From: Oleiagrimonas citrea
GTDB taxonomy: Bacteria; Pseudomonadota; Gammaproteobacteria; Xanthomonadales; Rhodanobacteraceae
Direction: 5' to 3'
Assembly (NCBI RefSeq): GCF_012395255.1
Contig: NZ_JAAZQD010000007.1
Coordinates: 1-64,000 of the forward strand
DNA length: 64,000 bases
Shown: piece by piece, positions 9,190 to 19,300 of the stretch
How positions within the stretch are numbered: position 1 is the stretch's first letter
Layout: the number at the start of each line of letters is the position of its first letter
Notes under the pieces: model-generated
The model's database searches: none
What the model was told of the DNA's origin: nothing
What the model saw: only the letters and a program-made list of their open reading frames with translations
Position numbers and translations under genes: made by a program

Positions 9190-11016
9190 TCACGTTCCAA
9201 GGGCATGCAAGGATTGACTCACATATTTTTCCCGGCAAAGCTTTCTTTGCAGCTTTCCGCTGGTTGTTTTGGGAATATGCCCGGAAGGAATGAACACGAT
9301 TTCATGCACACGTATCTGATGTTCGTCCGCCACGCCACTTCGAATGGCTCTTTCGAGGTCGCGTCGCGATATAGACATAGCCTGACTGTCATCACTGATG
9401 ACGTCGCTTAGCCCATATTTGGAGACGATTTCGCTGACTACGATGAGCCTGGACTTATCGTCTGCGTCGACGGAAAACGCGATAGTGCAACCAGGGCGCA
9501 ATGCCGGGTGACTGGCTTCGGCGGTCTTCTCGATTTCTTGCGGATAGTGATTCCGCCCCTCGATAATGATCAGGTCCTTGCTGCGGCCTGTGAACACAAG
9601 CTCATCGCCATCCATGAAACCGAGATCGCCGCTGCGCATGTAGCATGTGCCAGGGAACCCCTTGATCTCTGCATGAAATTTTTCCGCCGTATCACTAGGC
9701 CGCTTCCAATAGCCTTTTGCGACGAGATCTCCAGCGACCCAGATTTCTCCGGTTTCGCCCGAAGGACTCAGTTCGAACGTGTCTGGATCGACGATTTTTA
9801 CGTCTATCTCCCATGGGCCCGGCCAGATGCGGCCGCACCCCATCATCACGATCGTAGTCTGCCCCTCGCTAGCGGGACGAACCCTGTGATGCTGCAGGGA
9901 GGCAGCATCCAAGGAGTAATACTTCGGCCCCGCATCGGCCAACGTGACCAATAGTGTCGCTTCTGCAAGACCCCAGGACGGCGCCATGGCGTCACGTGCG
10001 AAACCACACGGCTCAAACGTCTCAAGGAACCGGTTGACACTGGTGTTACGAATTGGCTCGGCAGCGTTGTTGGCTCTGCGCCAACAACTCAGATCAAGAT
10101 GTCGCCGCTGCTCGGCAGTCGTTTTTCGTGCAACAAGATCGAATGCAAAGTTTGGTGCGGAACTGTGGGACGCACGATAGCGATGGATCGCATTGACCCA
10201 CCTAGCCGGATTTTTCACGAACTCGAACGGGGTCATGGCGTAGACCGGCATACCGAACGCCAAAGGCACCAGCAGTCCGTCGATCAGGCCGAAATCATGA
10301 AAATATGGCATCCAACAAACGGCTTTCGTGCCGACAGTGGGGCAACCTGAAGCAATACCGTTGTATTCGATAATCTTCATCAGGTTGCGGTGGGTGACCA
10401 TCACGCCTTTCGGCGTCGAAGTGGACCCTGAGGTGTATTGCAGGTAGGCGATGTCCTCCGCTTCCTGCTTGGGCTTGACCCAGGCATCGGATCGATCCGC
10501 CAGCGCATCGACCGCGATCCATTCTGCATCGGCGAGTCCATCGATGGTCTTGGCAACATCGCGCAAGGTGTTCAGTATCGGAGTCGTTGTCAGGATGAAG
10601 CGGATGTCGCAATCCATGACGACACCCTTGACGCGGTTCAGATACCGCTCCACCTTGCCCGTAAGCGGGGCAGGCATCGGCACCGCAATGACGCCGGCAT
10701 AGGCGCAGCCGAGGAAGGACTGCATCACTTCCGCACCGGCATCGAACAACATCATTGCGCGATCGCCTTTCGCCTTCTGGCTCTGAAAATAGGCAGCCAG
10801 TGAACGCGCCTCGCGATCCATCTCGGCGAAGGTCATGGTCGCCCCTTCGACCTCACCATCAATCAGCCTGGTCACCGCCGCCCTTTCGGACAGAACCCCG
10901 GCCAAGGCGTGGAAATATGCCCCCACTGTCGTATGGCCGATACTTCGCACCTTCTCGACCAGTACGCGACGTTCTGCATTAGAGTCCAGTGCACTCAAAG
11001 GTTCGATATCCTGCAT
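9190..11016 (-). CDS. Fatty acyl-AMP ligase (FAAL)
   Basis: An adenylate-forming enzyme of about 608 residues. It shows the P-loop-like motif YTSGSTSTPKG, the FAAL-type motif PYFHDFGL, a FAAL-like insertion region around NAAEPIR followed by WGLAEATL, then SGDLGF and GRSKDLIIIEGRN, and a C-terminal TTSGKLQR. FAALs activate fatty acids as acyl-AMP and pass them directly to an ACP without CoA. The N-terminal ACP of the PKS in this operon is the likely acceptor, giving a fatty-acyl starter. Start: ATG 11016 has GGAG at 7 nt spacing. A TTG at 11079 overlapping the PPTase stop (TTGA) is the alternative and would add 21 residues; it has no clear ribosome site. Confidence 0.92.
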   Translation of the reverse strand: MQDIEPLSALDSNAERRVLVEKVRSIGHTTVGAYFHALAGVLSERAAVTRLIDGEVEGATMTFAEMDREARSLAAYFQSQKAKGDRAMMLFDAGAEVMQSFLGCAYAGVIAVPMPAPLTGKVERYLNRVKGVVMDCDIRFILTTTPILNTLRDVAKTIDGLADAEWIAVDALADRSDAWVKPKQEAEDIAYLQYTSGSTSTPKGVMVTHRNLMKIIEYNGIASGCPTVGTKAVCWMPYFHDFGLIDGLLVPLAFGMPVYAMTPFEFVKNPARWVNAIHRYRASHSSAPNFAFDLVARKTTAEQRRHLDLSCWRRANNAAEPIRNTSVNRFLETFEPCGFARDAMAPSWGLAEATLLVTLADAGPKYYSLDAASLQHHRVRPASEGQTTIVMMGCGRIWPGPWEIDVKIVDPDTFELSPSGETGEIWVAGDLVAKGYWKRPSDTAEKFHAEIKGFPGTCYMRSGDLGFMDGDELVFTGRSKDLIIIEGRNHYPQEIEKTAEASHPALRPGCTIAFSVDADDKSRLIVVSEIVSKYGLSDVISDDSQAMSISRRDLERAIRSGVADEHQIRVHEIVFIPSGHIPKTTSGKLQRKLCREKYVSQSLHALGT

Positions 11017-11075
11017 TGCCCTACTCCAATCGAAAGACCATTCATGTATGTCGATCACACTCTCGGCTGTAGTGC

Positions 11076-11774
11076 TCAAGCTAGAGGCAGTGTCACGCCG
11101 GTATACACACGCTCGTCATCGACGACCCAGCGACCAACGAATTCACTCGAGTGACGAGGCATGGGCTTGCTCTTATTTTCCAAAACAATCGAAAATGTTC
11201 CCGAATACATGCTTTTCGCTACATGATGAAAAACAACGGAAACATCACGAAAACCCAGAAATGATTGCGCAACGGGGTAATAGCATTTATAGAAAGATTC
11301 TTTGGCGCTAAAGGCGAGCTTTGGCCAATCGACTCCGTCGATATGCGGCAGAGAGCAGAAGTGCTCGAGATCATTCGGCCTGCAAACCAAATGATGCAAG
11401 TCACTCTCGAGCGACTGCGCCACTTCGGCATCGAAACCTAGGCCGGCCGCATCGAACGAGCGCGCAACGACAGCGGAACAGAAACCTTCGCAATGCGTGA
11501 TGCTGCCGTTGAAATTCGCTGGCCACTGTGGACTGCGATCGGCATTGGCAATGACTGAGCACGCCTCTCCAGCACCTGCTTCTGAGAGTGCTCTGCGAGC
11601 CGCCGCTCTTCCGGCAGAGAACTCGCGGCGCCGAGCCGGTATCGCCTTACGGATGCAGGCTTCCTCCTCAGGATAAAGAGGAGCGGAAAACATGCCCGCA
11701 TCAGCGATACACGCCGATACCGGCGCAACGAACAGGCTGGCCACAGCCTGCTCGTCCACAGCGAAAGCATTCAT
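11076..11774 (-). CDS. 4'-phosphopantetheinyl transferase (EntD/Sfp superfamily)
   Basis: 232 residues with the family signature blocks: EFSAGRAAAR (51-60), GSITH (90-94), GFDAE (113-117, the Mg-binding Asp and Glu) and FSAKES (155-160, with the catalytic Lys-Glu). It transfers phosphopantetheine from CoA to carrier-protein serines. In this operon it would activate the PKS ACPs and the stand-alone ACP. The start at 11774 is fixed by a 4-bp ATGA overlap with the acyl-CoA dehydrogenase stop, indicating translational coupling; a longer in-frame extension to 11978 lies inside that gene and is rejected. Confidence 0.93.
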   Translation of the reverse strand: MNAFAVDEQAVASLFVAPVSACIADAGMFSAPLYPEEEACIRKAIPARRREFSAGRAAARRALSEAGAGEACSVIANADRSPQWPANFNGSITHCEGFCSAVVARSFDAAGLGFDAEVAQSLESDLHHLVCRPNDLEHFCSLPHIDGVDWPKLAFSAKESFYKCYYPVAQSFLGFRDVSVVFHHVAKSMYSGTFSIVLENKSKPMPRHSSEFVGRWVVDDERVYTGVTLPLA

Positions 11775-13012
11775 TCCGTCACCGCGCTGGGTTTGAAATG
11801 CGCCCTGCCCTGTACTCCTTCGTCCATCTTTTCTGGAACATCGCCAACGCTTACGAGTTTCTGCCGTTCGAATTCCTGAAATCCAAAATTGGCGATAGTG
11901 ATCTGCTGAAGCTGTGTGCTGCCTTCGATGATCTCCATGATCTTGGCATCGCGCATGAAACGCTCGACCGCGTAACATTGGCTGCAGCCATTTGCACCAT
12001 GGATTTGAACAGCTCGATCCGCTGCCCGCATCGCGGCCGTTGATGCGTGATACTTGGCGATGAAGGTGTGCATGATCTCTTGGAAATCACCGGATTCCCG
12101 CATGGCACCTGCCTGGCGACACAGCAACCGTGCCGCGACGGTATCGGTGATCATGTCGGTGATCATCTGCTGAATGAGTTGATGATCTTTCAACGGAACA
12201 CCGAAGCGGCGGGTATTGCTGGCGTATTCGTAGCAGGCATCGAGGCACGCTTGCGCGATGCCCACTGCACCACATGCCACTGAATAACGACCGAGTCCCA
12301 GAGCGGTCTGGGCTACGGGAGTTGCCCCGAACCCAGGCCTTGCAATCATGTTCCCCTTGGGTACCCGGCAATCCTCGAATGTCAGGAGTGCAAGCATCGA
12401 CCCGCGTGTTCCGAACATGCCTTCAATCGGCTCTACGAGAAGCCCGGGCCTATCTCGCTCCACAAGAAAAGCAGTCGGCAGGTCGTTGTATTTGCAAAGA
12501 ATCAGAAACAAATCAGCGATTTGACCAAAGCTGATCCATTTTTTCTTGCCACGGAGGACGAATTCTTCTCCGTCGGCTACCGCGACAGTTTCAACAGCAT
12601 TGATGTCACTGCCGGCGTTTGGCTCACTGACACCTAATGCACCGATGACATCTCCCTTCGCCAGCAAGGGTAACCACTGGTCCTTCAAGTGAGTACTGCC
12701 CCAGCTGAGGATCGTGTGGGCGATCATGTCATGCACGGTCAGAAGCGTGCGCACCGAGGAGCAGGCTCTGCCTAGCTCTTCGTGCAGGACCCCGTATGTC
12801 ACCATATCCATGGAGGACCCACCCCACTTGGACGGAAGAAACGGGGCGAAGTAGCCGCTCCGTGCCAGATCCGGCCGAATGGAGTCGGATAACTTCTGAG
12901 AGCGGTCATGTATTTCCGCAAAAGGACTTACTTTAGTCTGAGCAAACTGGCGAAATTCACTTCTTCGGCAATTTTCATCCATTCCCTGGTTCACGACCTC
13001 ACCCCTATTCAT
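11771..13012 (-). CDS. Acyl-CoA dehydrogenase-type oxidase acting on an ACP-bound three-carbon unit
   Basis: About 413 residues with the acyl-CoA dehydrogenase fold: GALGVSEPNAGSD (FAD/substrate loop), KKWISF, a central arginine-rich substrate region, IHGANG and the C-terminal EGSTQ-like motif (IIEGSTQLQ). In methoxymalonyl and hydroxymalonyl pathways (FkbI, ZmaE) this enzyme completes oxidation of the glyceryl-ACP-derived unit. The neighbouring ACP, hydroxyacyl dehydrogenase and FkbH-like gene form the complete set. The start is uncertain: ATG 13012 is given, ATG 12982 is also possible; anything further upstream would run into the ACP gene. Confidence 0.9.
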   Translation of the reverse strand: MNRGEVVNQGMDENCRRSEFRQFAQTKVSPFAEIHDRSQKLSDSIRPDLARSGYFAPFLPSKWGGSSMDMVTYGVLHEELGRACSSVRTLLTVHDMIAHTILSWGSTHLKDQWLPLLAKGDVIGALGVSEPNAGSDINAVETVAVADGEEFVLRGKKKWISFGQIADLFLILCKYNDLPTAFLVERDRPGLLVEPIEGMFGTRGSMLALLTFEDCRVPKGNMIARPGFGATPVAQTALGLGRYSVACGAVGIAQACLDACYEYASNTRRFGVPLKDHQLIQQMITDMITDTVAARLLCRQAGAMRESGDFQEIMHTFIAKYHASTAAMRAADRAVQIHGANGCSQCYAVERFMRDAKIMEIIEGSTQLQQITIANFGFQEFERQKLVSVGDVPEKMDEGVQGRAHFKPSAVTE

Positions 13013-13046
13013 GTACGCATTAGCTTGAAGTTTTCTTCCTTGATGT

Positions 13047-13298
13047 TCAGGCGGAGGCCGTTGCCCCGAGCTTTCGATCGAGCATCTGTGCGATCGAGTC
13101 AATGGTGCTGAAGTTGGACAACTGTAGGTCGTCATCCTCGATGGCTATCGAGAACTCTTTTTCAAGCCAGGCAATGAGCTGCATCGCAAATAACGAATTC
13201 ACGTAGCCTCCCGCGAATACATCATCGGCATCATCAAGCCCGTCGGTACGGAAAAAACGCGAAAAGAACTGCCTAACCCGCTGCTTGTATTCGTCCAT
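13047..13298 (-). CDS. Stand-alone acyl carrier protein for the hydroxymalonyl unit
   Basis: 83 residues. The phosphopantetheine site is VNSLF (Ser35), where Asn replaces the usual Asp before Ser; this variant is typical of the discrete ACPs in FkbH-type pathways. An acidic helix follows (IEDDDLQLSNF). It should carry the glyceryl unit through the two oxidations to hydroxymalonyl-ACP. The start ATG at 13298 has an excellent AGGAGG 9 nt upstream, which rules out the in-frame TTG further upstream. Confidence 0.93.
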   Translation of the reverse strand: MDEYKQRVRQFFSRFFRTDGLDDADDVFAGGYVNSLFAMQLIAWLEKEFSIAIEDDDLQLSNFSTIDSIAQMLDRKLGATASA

Positions 13299-13321
13299 AA
13301 TGAAAATCCTCCTGATCTGAA

Positions 13322-14176
13322 TCAATATTCAAAAAATCCCTTGCCATTCTTTCGGCCATGCAACCCGGCATCAACCATCTTTTTCAATAAGGGGCACGGA
13401 CGGTATTTGTCGTCATTGAAGCTTTCGTACAGAACCTCGATGGAATAAAGAATGGTGTCCAGACCGATAAGATCGGCAGTTGCCAAAGGCCCCATCTTGT
13501 GACCGAAGCATTCAATGAAAATCTTGTCGATATCACTTGGCGGTGCAACACGATCATGCACGAGAAATGCCGCTTCATTGACAGTCAGCATCAGCACCCG
13601 ATTCGACACAAAACCAGGCGAGTCCGAAACAACCACGGACTCTTTGCCAAATTGGCTTAGAAGCTTGTTGGCGGTGCCAATGGTATCGTCAGAGGTGTGG
13701 TACCCACGGATGACTTCAACCGTCTTTTTCATCGGCACCGGATTCATGAAGTGCATGCCAAGCACTCGATCCGGCCGTTCCGTCTGCGAGCCGATTCGTG
13801 TAATCGATACCGCCGAAGTATTTGCTGCAAAAACTGTGTCCGGGCGACAGATCTTGTCGATCTCTAGATAAATACTTTTCTTGATATCGAAATTTTCAGT
13901 TACATTTTCGATAACAAAATCAGCATCTTCCAGCACCGCCAAATCAGTCGATGGATTAATGGCCGAGAGTATCTCGTCTACGCTCTTCCCATCCGCCTTC
14001 TTGCCCATAAGAAACTGAGCCCGGAGGTTTTGCCGAATCGATCTCATCGCGTCATCGAGAATTTCTTTCCCGATATCGATGAGATGCACTTTATGTCCAT
14101 GCTGGGCTAGATCCTGAGCTAGACCACGCCCCATCACACCCGCGCCCACGACGCCAATGACATTTAGGTCTGACAA
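13322..14176 (-). CDS. 3-hydroxyacyl-CoA dehydrogenase family enzyme (hydroxymalonyl-ACP pathway)
   Basis: 284 residues. An N-terminal NAD-binding Rossmann fold (VVGAGVMGRG, about 7-16) is followed by NTSAVSIT, the HFMNPVP motif with the catalytic His, SPGFVSNR and a C-terminal helical domain ending GRKNGKGFFEY. In FkbK/ZmaI-type pathways it oxidises the ACP-bound C3 unit. The start is most likely a TTG at 14176: AAGGAG lies 7 nt before it, whereas the GTG at 14194 has none. Stop 13322 is 23 bp before the ACP start. No O-methyltransferase gene follows, so the extender would remain hydroxymalonyl rather than methoxymalonyl, unless the enzyme is encoded outside the window. Confidence 0.9.
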   Translation of the reverse strand: MSDLNVIGVVGAGVMGRGLAQDLAQHGHKVHLIDIGKEILDDAMRSIRQNLRAQFLMGKKADGKSVDEILSAINPSTDLAVLEDADFVIENVTENFDIKKSIYLEIDKICRPDTVFAANTSAVSITRIGSQTERPDRVLGMHFMNPVPMKKTVEVIRGYHTSDDTIGTANKLLSQFGKESVVVSDSPGFVSNRVLMLTVNEAAFLVHDRVAPPSDIDKIFIECFGHKMGPLATADLIGLDTILYSIEVLYESFNDDKYRPCPLLKKMVDAGLHGRKNGKGFFEY

Positions 14177-14261
14177 TTCATCACTCCTTGACACAAATAA
14201 TCAAATAATTACGAAACGTTAAGCACGCCTCGATTGCACAACACGCAATCTGTCAACCAGC

Positions 14262-15029
14262 TCAAGATTCCAGAGCCGTCACGCGCGCCATCATTTCACG
14301 CAACTCGATAGATAGTGCACGTAGGAAAAGCACTTGAGCGGAACGGATGAAGAAGTGGTCGCCGGGCATCATCTGCATGTCAAATGAACCGTCGGTCACT
14401 TCACGCCAGGCTGCGACATCTTCGCGGCCGGCCTCGGGGTCGCAGAGACCACCAAATGCAAGAATATCGTTCTGCAGCCTTGATTCGTCCGTGTACTCGT
14501 AGCTTTCATGAACGGCGAGATCGGCCCGCAGCATCGGCTCGATCAAAGACATCAGGTCGTTGTCTTCAAGAACCTCAGCTGGGGTGCCGTTCAATTGACG
14601 GAGTCCGTCGATGAACTCTTCACGCGGAAGGTGATTGATCGCAGCACGTGTCAAGGGTCGATGCGGTGCCACTCTTCCCGACACAATGAGCGCTTCAGGA
14701 GAAGACTTTCCTTCTTGCTGCAGCCGGCGCGCGAATTCGAAAGCGATAATCGCTCCCATGCTATGTCCAAACAACGCAAATGGACGGTCCAGCACGGGGG
14801 TCAATTCAGGCATTAATGCATCGACGATGTCGAAAGTATTGTCAATGGGCGCTTCCCGCTGGCGCATTTCTCGCCCCGGAAGTTGCACAGCGCACAACTC
14901 TATGTCTTTTGGTAAAAAATTAGACCAGTCTCGGTATGCCTGAGCCGAGCCGCCGGCAAACGGAAAACAAATAAGGCGCATTGATGCCTTATCATTTTGA
15001 TTATGAATCTGCAGCCAAGTATCAGGCAT
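14262..15029 (-). CDS. Type II thioesterase (alpha/beta hydrolase)
   Basis: 255 residues. The family hallmarks are FPFAGGSA near the N-terminus, the nucleophile elbow GHSMGA (Ser90), an Asp near 197 and GDHFF (His225). Such editing thioesterases remove stalled or wrong acyl groups from carrier proteins of PKS and NRPS lines. It is the first gene of the operon in this window. Upstream, AAGGGG sits 8 nt before the ATG. The 85-bp gap to the next gene contains a small hairpin (GATTGC/GCAATC, 14232-14250). Confidence 0.92.
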   Translation of the reverse strand: MPDTWLQIHNQNDKASMRLICFPFAGGSAQAYRDWSNFLPKDIELCAVQLPGREMRQREAPIDNTFDIVDALMPELTPVLDRPFALFGHSMGAIIAFEFARRLQQEGKSSPEALIVSGRVAPHRPLTRAAINHLPREEFIDGLRQLNGTPAEVLEDNDLMSLIEPMLRADLAVHESYEYTDESRLQNDILAFGGLCDPEAGREDVAAWREVTDGSFDMQMMPGDHFFIRSAQVLFLRALSIELREMMARVTALES

Positions 15030-15234
15030 TTCCTTTGCCCCTTGAAATTAAATTGAAGACCTCAGCACAACACCAGCTAAAGTCACGCTTGAAATTAAAT
15101 CAAGACAACTGTGTAGTAAACATTACCATTGCAGTCATGTATGCACAGAACTGGATGCCGAGAGCTGACCACAATTGAACCAATTTCACGCCCCATGGCA
15201 AGCCCTATTTAGCCACGGGCTTTACTTAGAAAGG

Positions 15235-15276
15235 GATTTACAGTGAACTGCGGAAATTACAAAAAAAATGTAAATC
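15235..15276. repeat. Inverted repeat GATTTACA ... TGTAAATC upstream of polyketide operon
   Basis: Two perfect 8-bp arms (15235-15242 and 15269-15276) are separated by 26 bp in AT-rich DNA about 210-250 bp upstream of the thioesterase start. The spacing of about three helical turns centre-to-centre suits a dimeric or looped regulator, but no family-specific motif is recognised. Confidence 0.4.
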
Positions 15277-16320
15277 ACGCTACAAAACTAGTTTATATGC
15301 GTTACGGGAAGCCATTTCTTCGCGTCAAGAACGCTCGAATGTCTACCGCCAAGTCTTTTTAAAATCAACCTGATCGAAGCTACACTTCTGAGTGAGCTTA
15401 TGTCAAGACCATCATCTTCGGGATCGTCAATCAAGCTAAAATCTCCAGAAAAAACAAAGCAATTGGGCACAAAGCCTCATGTTTCGCAATCGAGACGCAA
15501 CAACCCAATGGGTTGGAACCCAGAGAGCCAAGTACATCTATAGAGTCCAGCTTTGGGATAAAGTTCCATCCGTCATGTAAAGATGCAGAACGCTCCTACA
15601 CGACAACACCTGCCACGCATATCCTGTCACTAGCAAACAGATCAAGCTCACTTATATAGCACTCCACATCCAACAACCGCGTTCAGCGTCACAAAGCGCG
15701 ATATCGTCGGAGCACCAATGCGTATGTAAGGCGTCGCTTGGCTACTAGGCTGAGCCATAACAGCATCCCGCTCACCGCCCCTCGCGCGCCCACAATAGGA
15801 CTGTAAGTGCCTACAGCAACGCGCTACTTCGCATTCTAAAAGCCTCGCTGATGCTTTGTAGAGACATTGGAACAGTGTGACTGGGTAGGCAGCATTGGCA
15901 CATCCCATTGACATCAAGCGCCAGCTGGTGTCCTTTGTGGTTTTGTGCAGGCTCTTGGCTTCGTCCTGCCGAGGTCGTTGGACGCTACCGCCAAGAACCT
16001 CTGACTACTAGGGAACCTGTGACGTCGATGAACACTCAAAGGTACGCAAGCACAAGGACTGGCTGCGAATTCCTGTACGACAAACTGGTCACCCGTGAGC
16101 GATATCACAGATGGCTACAGGCATCAGAGTGGCATGGAACGCTTCCCTCCGAATTTTCGGTGAGCGCCCCCTGATGTTCGCCAGGACATCATAAGAATGT
16201 CTCCATGACAAACTCGCGAGAGTTCGATCGTGGAAGATCGTGAAGTGGAAGGGCCATTGAACGGGCCGGTGGGAGAAACATCTCCCTGGCAACGTGATGG
16301 CTATACAGAACATGTGAAGG

Positions 16321-16363
16321 TGTTGCTGATGTTCTCAGCATCCCGTCCATAACATCAGCACAC
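16321..16363. repeat. Inverted repeat in the leader of the GH13-GT5 gene
   Basis: GCTGATGTT (16325-16333) and AACATCAGC (16351-16359) form perfect 9-bp arms, extended by partly matching GTGT/ACAC flanks, with a 17-nt loop. The element ends about 37 bp before the ATG of the downstream gene, placing it in the promoter or 5' leader. It could be an operator or a leader hairpin. Confidence 0.45.
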
Positions 16364-16399
16364 AGACAAGCGGATGTCTGCAGTCATCAAGGATAGCGA

Positions 16400-19300
16400 A
16401 TGTGCCAGGCCACCTCTTCTCCCTCCGGGGAAAGATCCATATCCTCGTTCCAGCAGGAAAATCGTTTCGGTCGGTCGTACTCGATCTTCACGAGGAAGCT
16501 GGGCCGAGGCACCTTTCGAGACATAACAAATAATATAGATACATTACAGTGCCTTGGCGTCCGAAAGCTACACCTGAGCCCAATTTATCCGCAGTCCTGC
16601 AAGAAATATAAGGAAACACCCAATGACCACCAGTACTGGCCATCGGACCATGCCTCTATTGATGACGAACTGGGAGGCGAAGAGGGTTTCCTGGAGCTTC
16701 TTCGACTTGCAAAGCTTCGAAATATAGATCTGATCCTGGACTTGGTCGTAACGCATTTCGGATACGGTGGAGCCAGCGCGTCCGTGCTGGAACAGCATGA
16801 TCTCTCCCGGGCGGATTGCTACCGGGCCGACCTCAACCCACCCGAGCATCTGTATAAGGATGTCGAAAGCGCTTCATCCTATCGGGACCAGCTCTCGCTA
16901 CGCGAAGAGATCGCGAAGTACGCCATCTACAACATGCCGTCGTTGAATCATTGCGACCTGGCTGCACGCACGTACATCATCGATGCTCACAAGCGGTACA
17001 TCGAGTTGGGGATACGTGCGTTTCGGGTCGACTCCGCGCGGCACATCTCCATGAACTTCCTGGTGGAATTCATATCCTCCCTGGCCCGTTGCGCGAAGGA
17101 CGATGAGGTCTGCTTCCTACTGGAAGAGGCAGGATCGCGATATACCTCCATTGCGTGCACCTACTATGCAACGCTCGAACAAGTCCCTGCGAACGCGAAA
17201 GTATATTTCTTGGATTTCCCGCTCAACGGCGCCGTGTTGGCGCTGCAGGACAGATCGACCTCCTTCAAACGATTCGTCCGCTTCATCCATGATCGGGAAT
17301 CGCCGCTGATACCTCTGGAACGACTGGTTCCGTTCGTGGAAAGTCACGACTCGACGACGTTGCCGTCGAGCGAGTTCTGGGCACTGGCGATGTCTGCCGT
17401 CACGCACTTCTTCAGCAAATGCGCACCGATGCTGTTCCATGGCGGCGAGGATTTCATGAAGCGCGAGCATGCTCGCGAACATGTCGACGCGATATCACCC
17501 TCAGGCATCGTGAACGATGTGATCGAGGCCATGCAATCGATACTGGGGCCATATCAGTCGTCTCCCCAGTTCGGCGACACCAAGGAATACTACGTCACGG
17601 ACGATACCCTGCTCGCGGCAAAATCCGTGCAGGGGAGACGGCTATTCCTTTTTATCAATCGGTCTGAGGACAATGTCGAGCTGAACTTCGATCTCAGTGC
17701 GATCCTTCGGGACACCGATATGCAGGTCGCCGTGTCGTTGGGACAAGCATGTGAGATAGCAAGCCGGGACGACATACTGCACGTTGCCTGTACCGGGTTG
17801 GGCTGTGCTGTGTTCGAAGTGGTCGAGTCGACAGCTCGCCTGCCCGTTCCTGCAGTGCTCTCCGAACTCGGCATCTGGAGCGACATGCTGCAGGCACCAC
17901 GGTCATCGGCACAGAAAGTGCTCATGGCCGCCATGGAGTTCGGTCACATCAAAGGATTGCACGGAGCCGATGGCGAAGCGATCGATGTGCGTGTAGGCGG
18001 TCTGGGACAAGTCATCAGCGAGATCATCCGGGAATATCCAGACTTTCTCGAAAAGTATGGCGAGGAGTGCTTCTTCGCATTTCCGCTCTATGCCGGAATC
18101 CCGCCCGAATCCTTGTCGCAAGTCGCATCCTTCCAGATCCCCGTTGAGGACAGCATCGAGGAAATGAAGGTTTACTGTCATGCGGCAGAACCGCATGCCC
18201 GGATCTACTTCCTCAGTCACCCTCATTTCTTGCGTCGGTCGACGCGCAGCGGCACGCATGCACGAAACGTGTATTACACAGAAGATTACCGCGACGAAAT
18301 GATTTTCCTACGCCTGTTCAACAAAGGACTGGCGTGCTTGTTCGAGCTATTGGATTGCACCATCTACCATGGGCATGACTACCACACGTCGCTCGTTCCC
18401 TTCTTCATCGATCCGCGAGTCGTCAGTACGCTCAGCATCCACAATGCCGGTGCGGCATATGTCAGCACCATGACGCTGCCGTACTACAGCGGCATGGATC
18501 ATTCTTCGGATGCCTTCCAGAAGGCGCCTGTATCGGTTGATGATTTCTCCCGTATCCTCGGTATCGACCTGTGTCTGGCGATCGAGCATTTCCAGCACAA
18601 GGGCGCCATCAATATCCTGAAGGGAGCGACCAGCTTCGTAGCCTCCCACAATCTTGTCGGAGGATTGCCGGTCAGCGTGGCATACGAACGGGAGCTCTCT
18701 CGCACATGGGATGACTTGATGAACTGCGTCGAGCGGACCCATGGGAAGATGGCCAGGGACCCATTCAATCTCTTGGTTCCCAGCGGGCATGTGATCTACC
18801 CGCTACTTTACGGCGTGAACAACGGCTCGGCCTTCGATTGCGAGGAATTCCCCATCGACGCCGATGAAGCGAAAGGAGCCCGCATCAAGCGATCTGCAAA
18901 GACCGCGCTCCTGGAACTTTTATGGCCTGGAACAGACCCGAGTCGTCCATTGTGCGCCATCATCACCCGTCTCACCGATCAGAAGAATATCGCCGCAATC
19001 ACCGAGAGTGTGCGTCTCATACTGAAAAGCGGTGGATGCGTCATCGTTGCCGGCCCCGTGGACCAGAGCATGACCGCCGAAAGAATGCAGGCGCTGCTCG
19101 ACATGAAAGATGCGTTCCAAGAGTCCTTCTGGTTCATGCCTGAGTTCATTGATCATCAGACAAGGAAGGACATCCTGCTCGCCGCGGATTTCACCGTGAT
19201 CCCAAGCAAATTCGAACCCTTCGGTTTGACTGACATCGAGTTCAGTCGCTACGGCGCCATCGTGATTGCACGCCGAACCGGTGGTCTCGGGAAGGTTCGC

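Larger units (their letters stand above)
15030..16399. other. 1.4-kb stretch without a convincing gene between divergent units
   Basis: The left part is AT-rich and must hold the promoter of the leftward polyketide operon; the right part must hold that of the rightward GH13-GT5 gene. Only short reading frames occur (for example 15288-15470 minus, 15908-16174 plus). None has a recognisable domain, a good ribosome site or coding-like codon use. I see no transposase motifs or terminal inverted repeats, although the mixed composition would fit an old insertion or decayed gene. Two inverted repeats are listed separately. Confidence 0.6.

Noticed and set aside
15288-15470. 60-codon minus-strand frame that might be a small DNA-binding protein
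   Set aside because: No clear helix-turn-helix pattern, no good ribosome site, and in a stretch with no other coding signal.
15900-16350. Possible insertion-sequence remnant upstream of the GH13-GT5 gene
   Set aside because: No transposase motif, terminal inverted repeats or target duplication could be found by eye.
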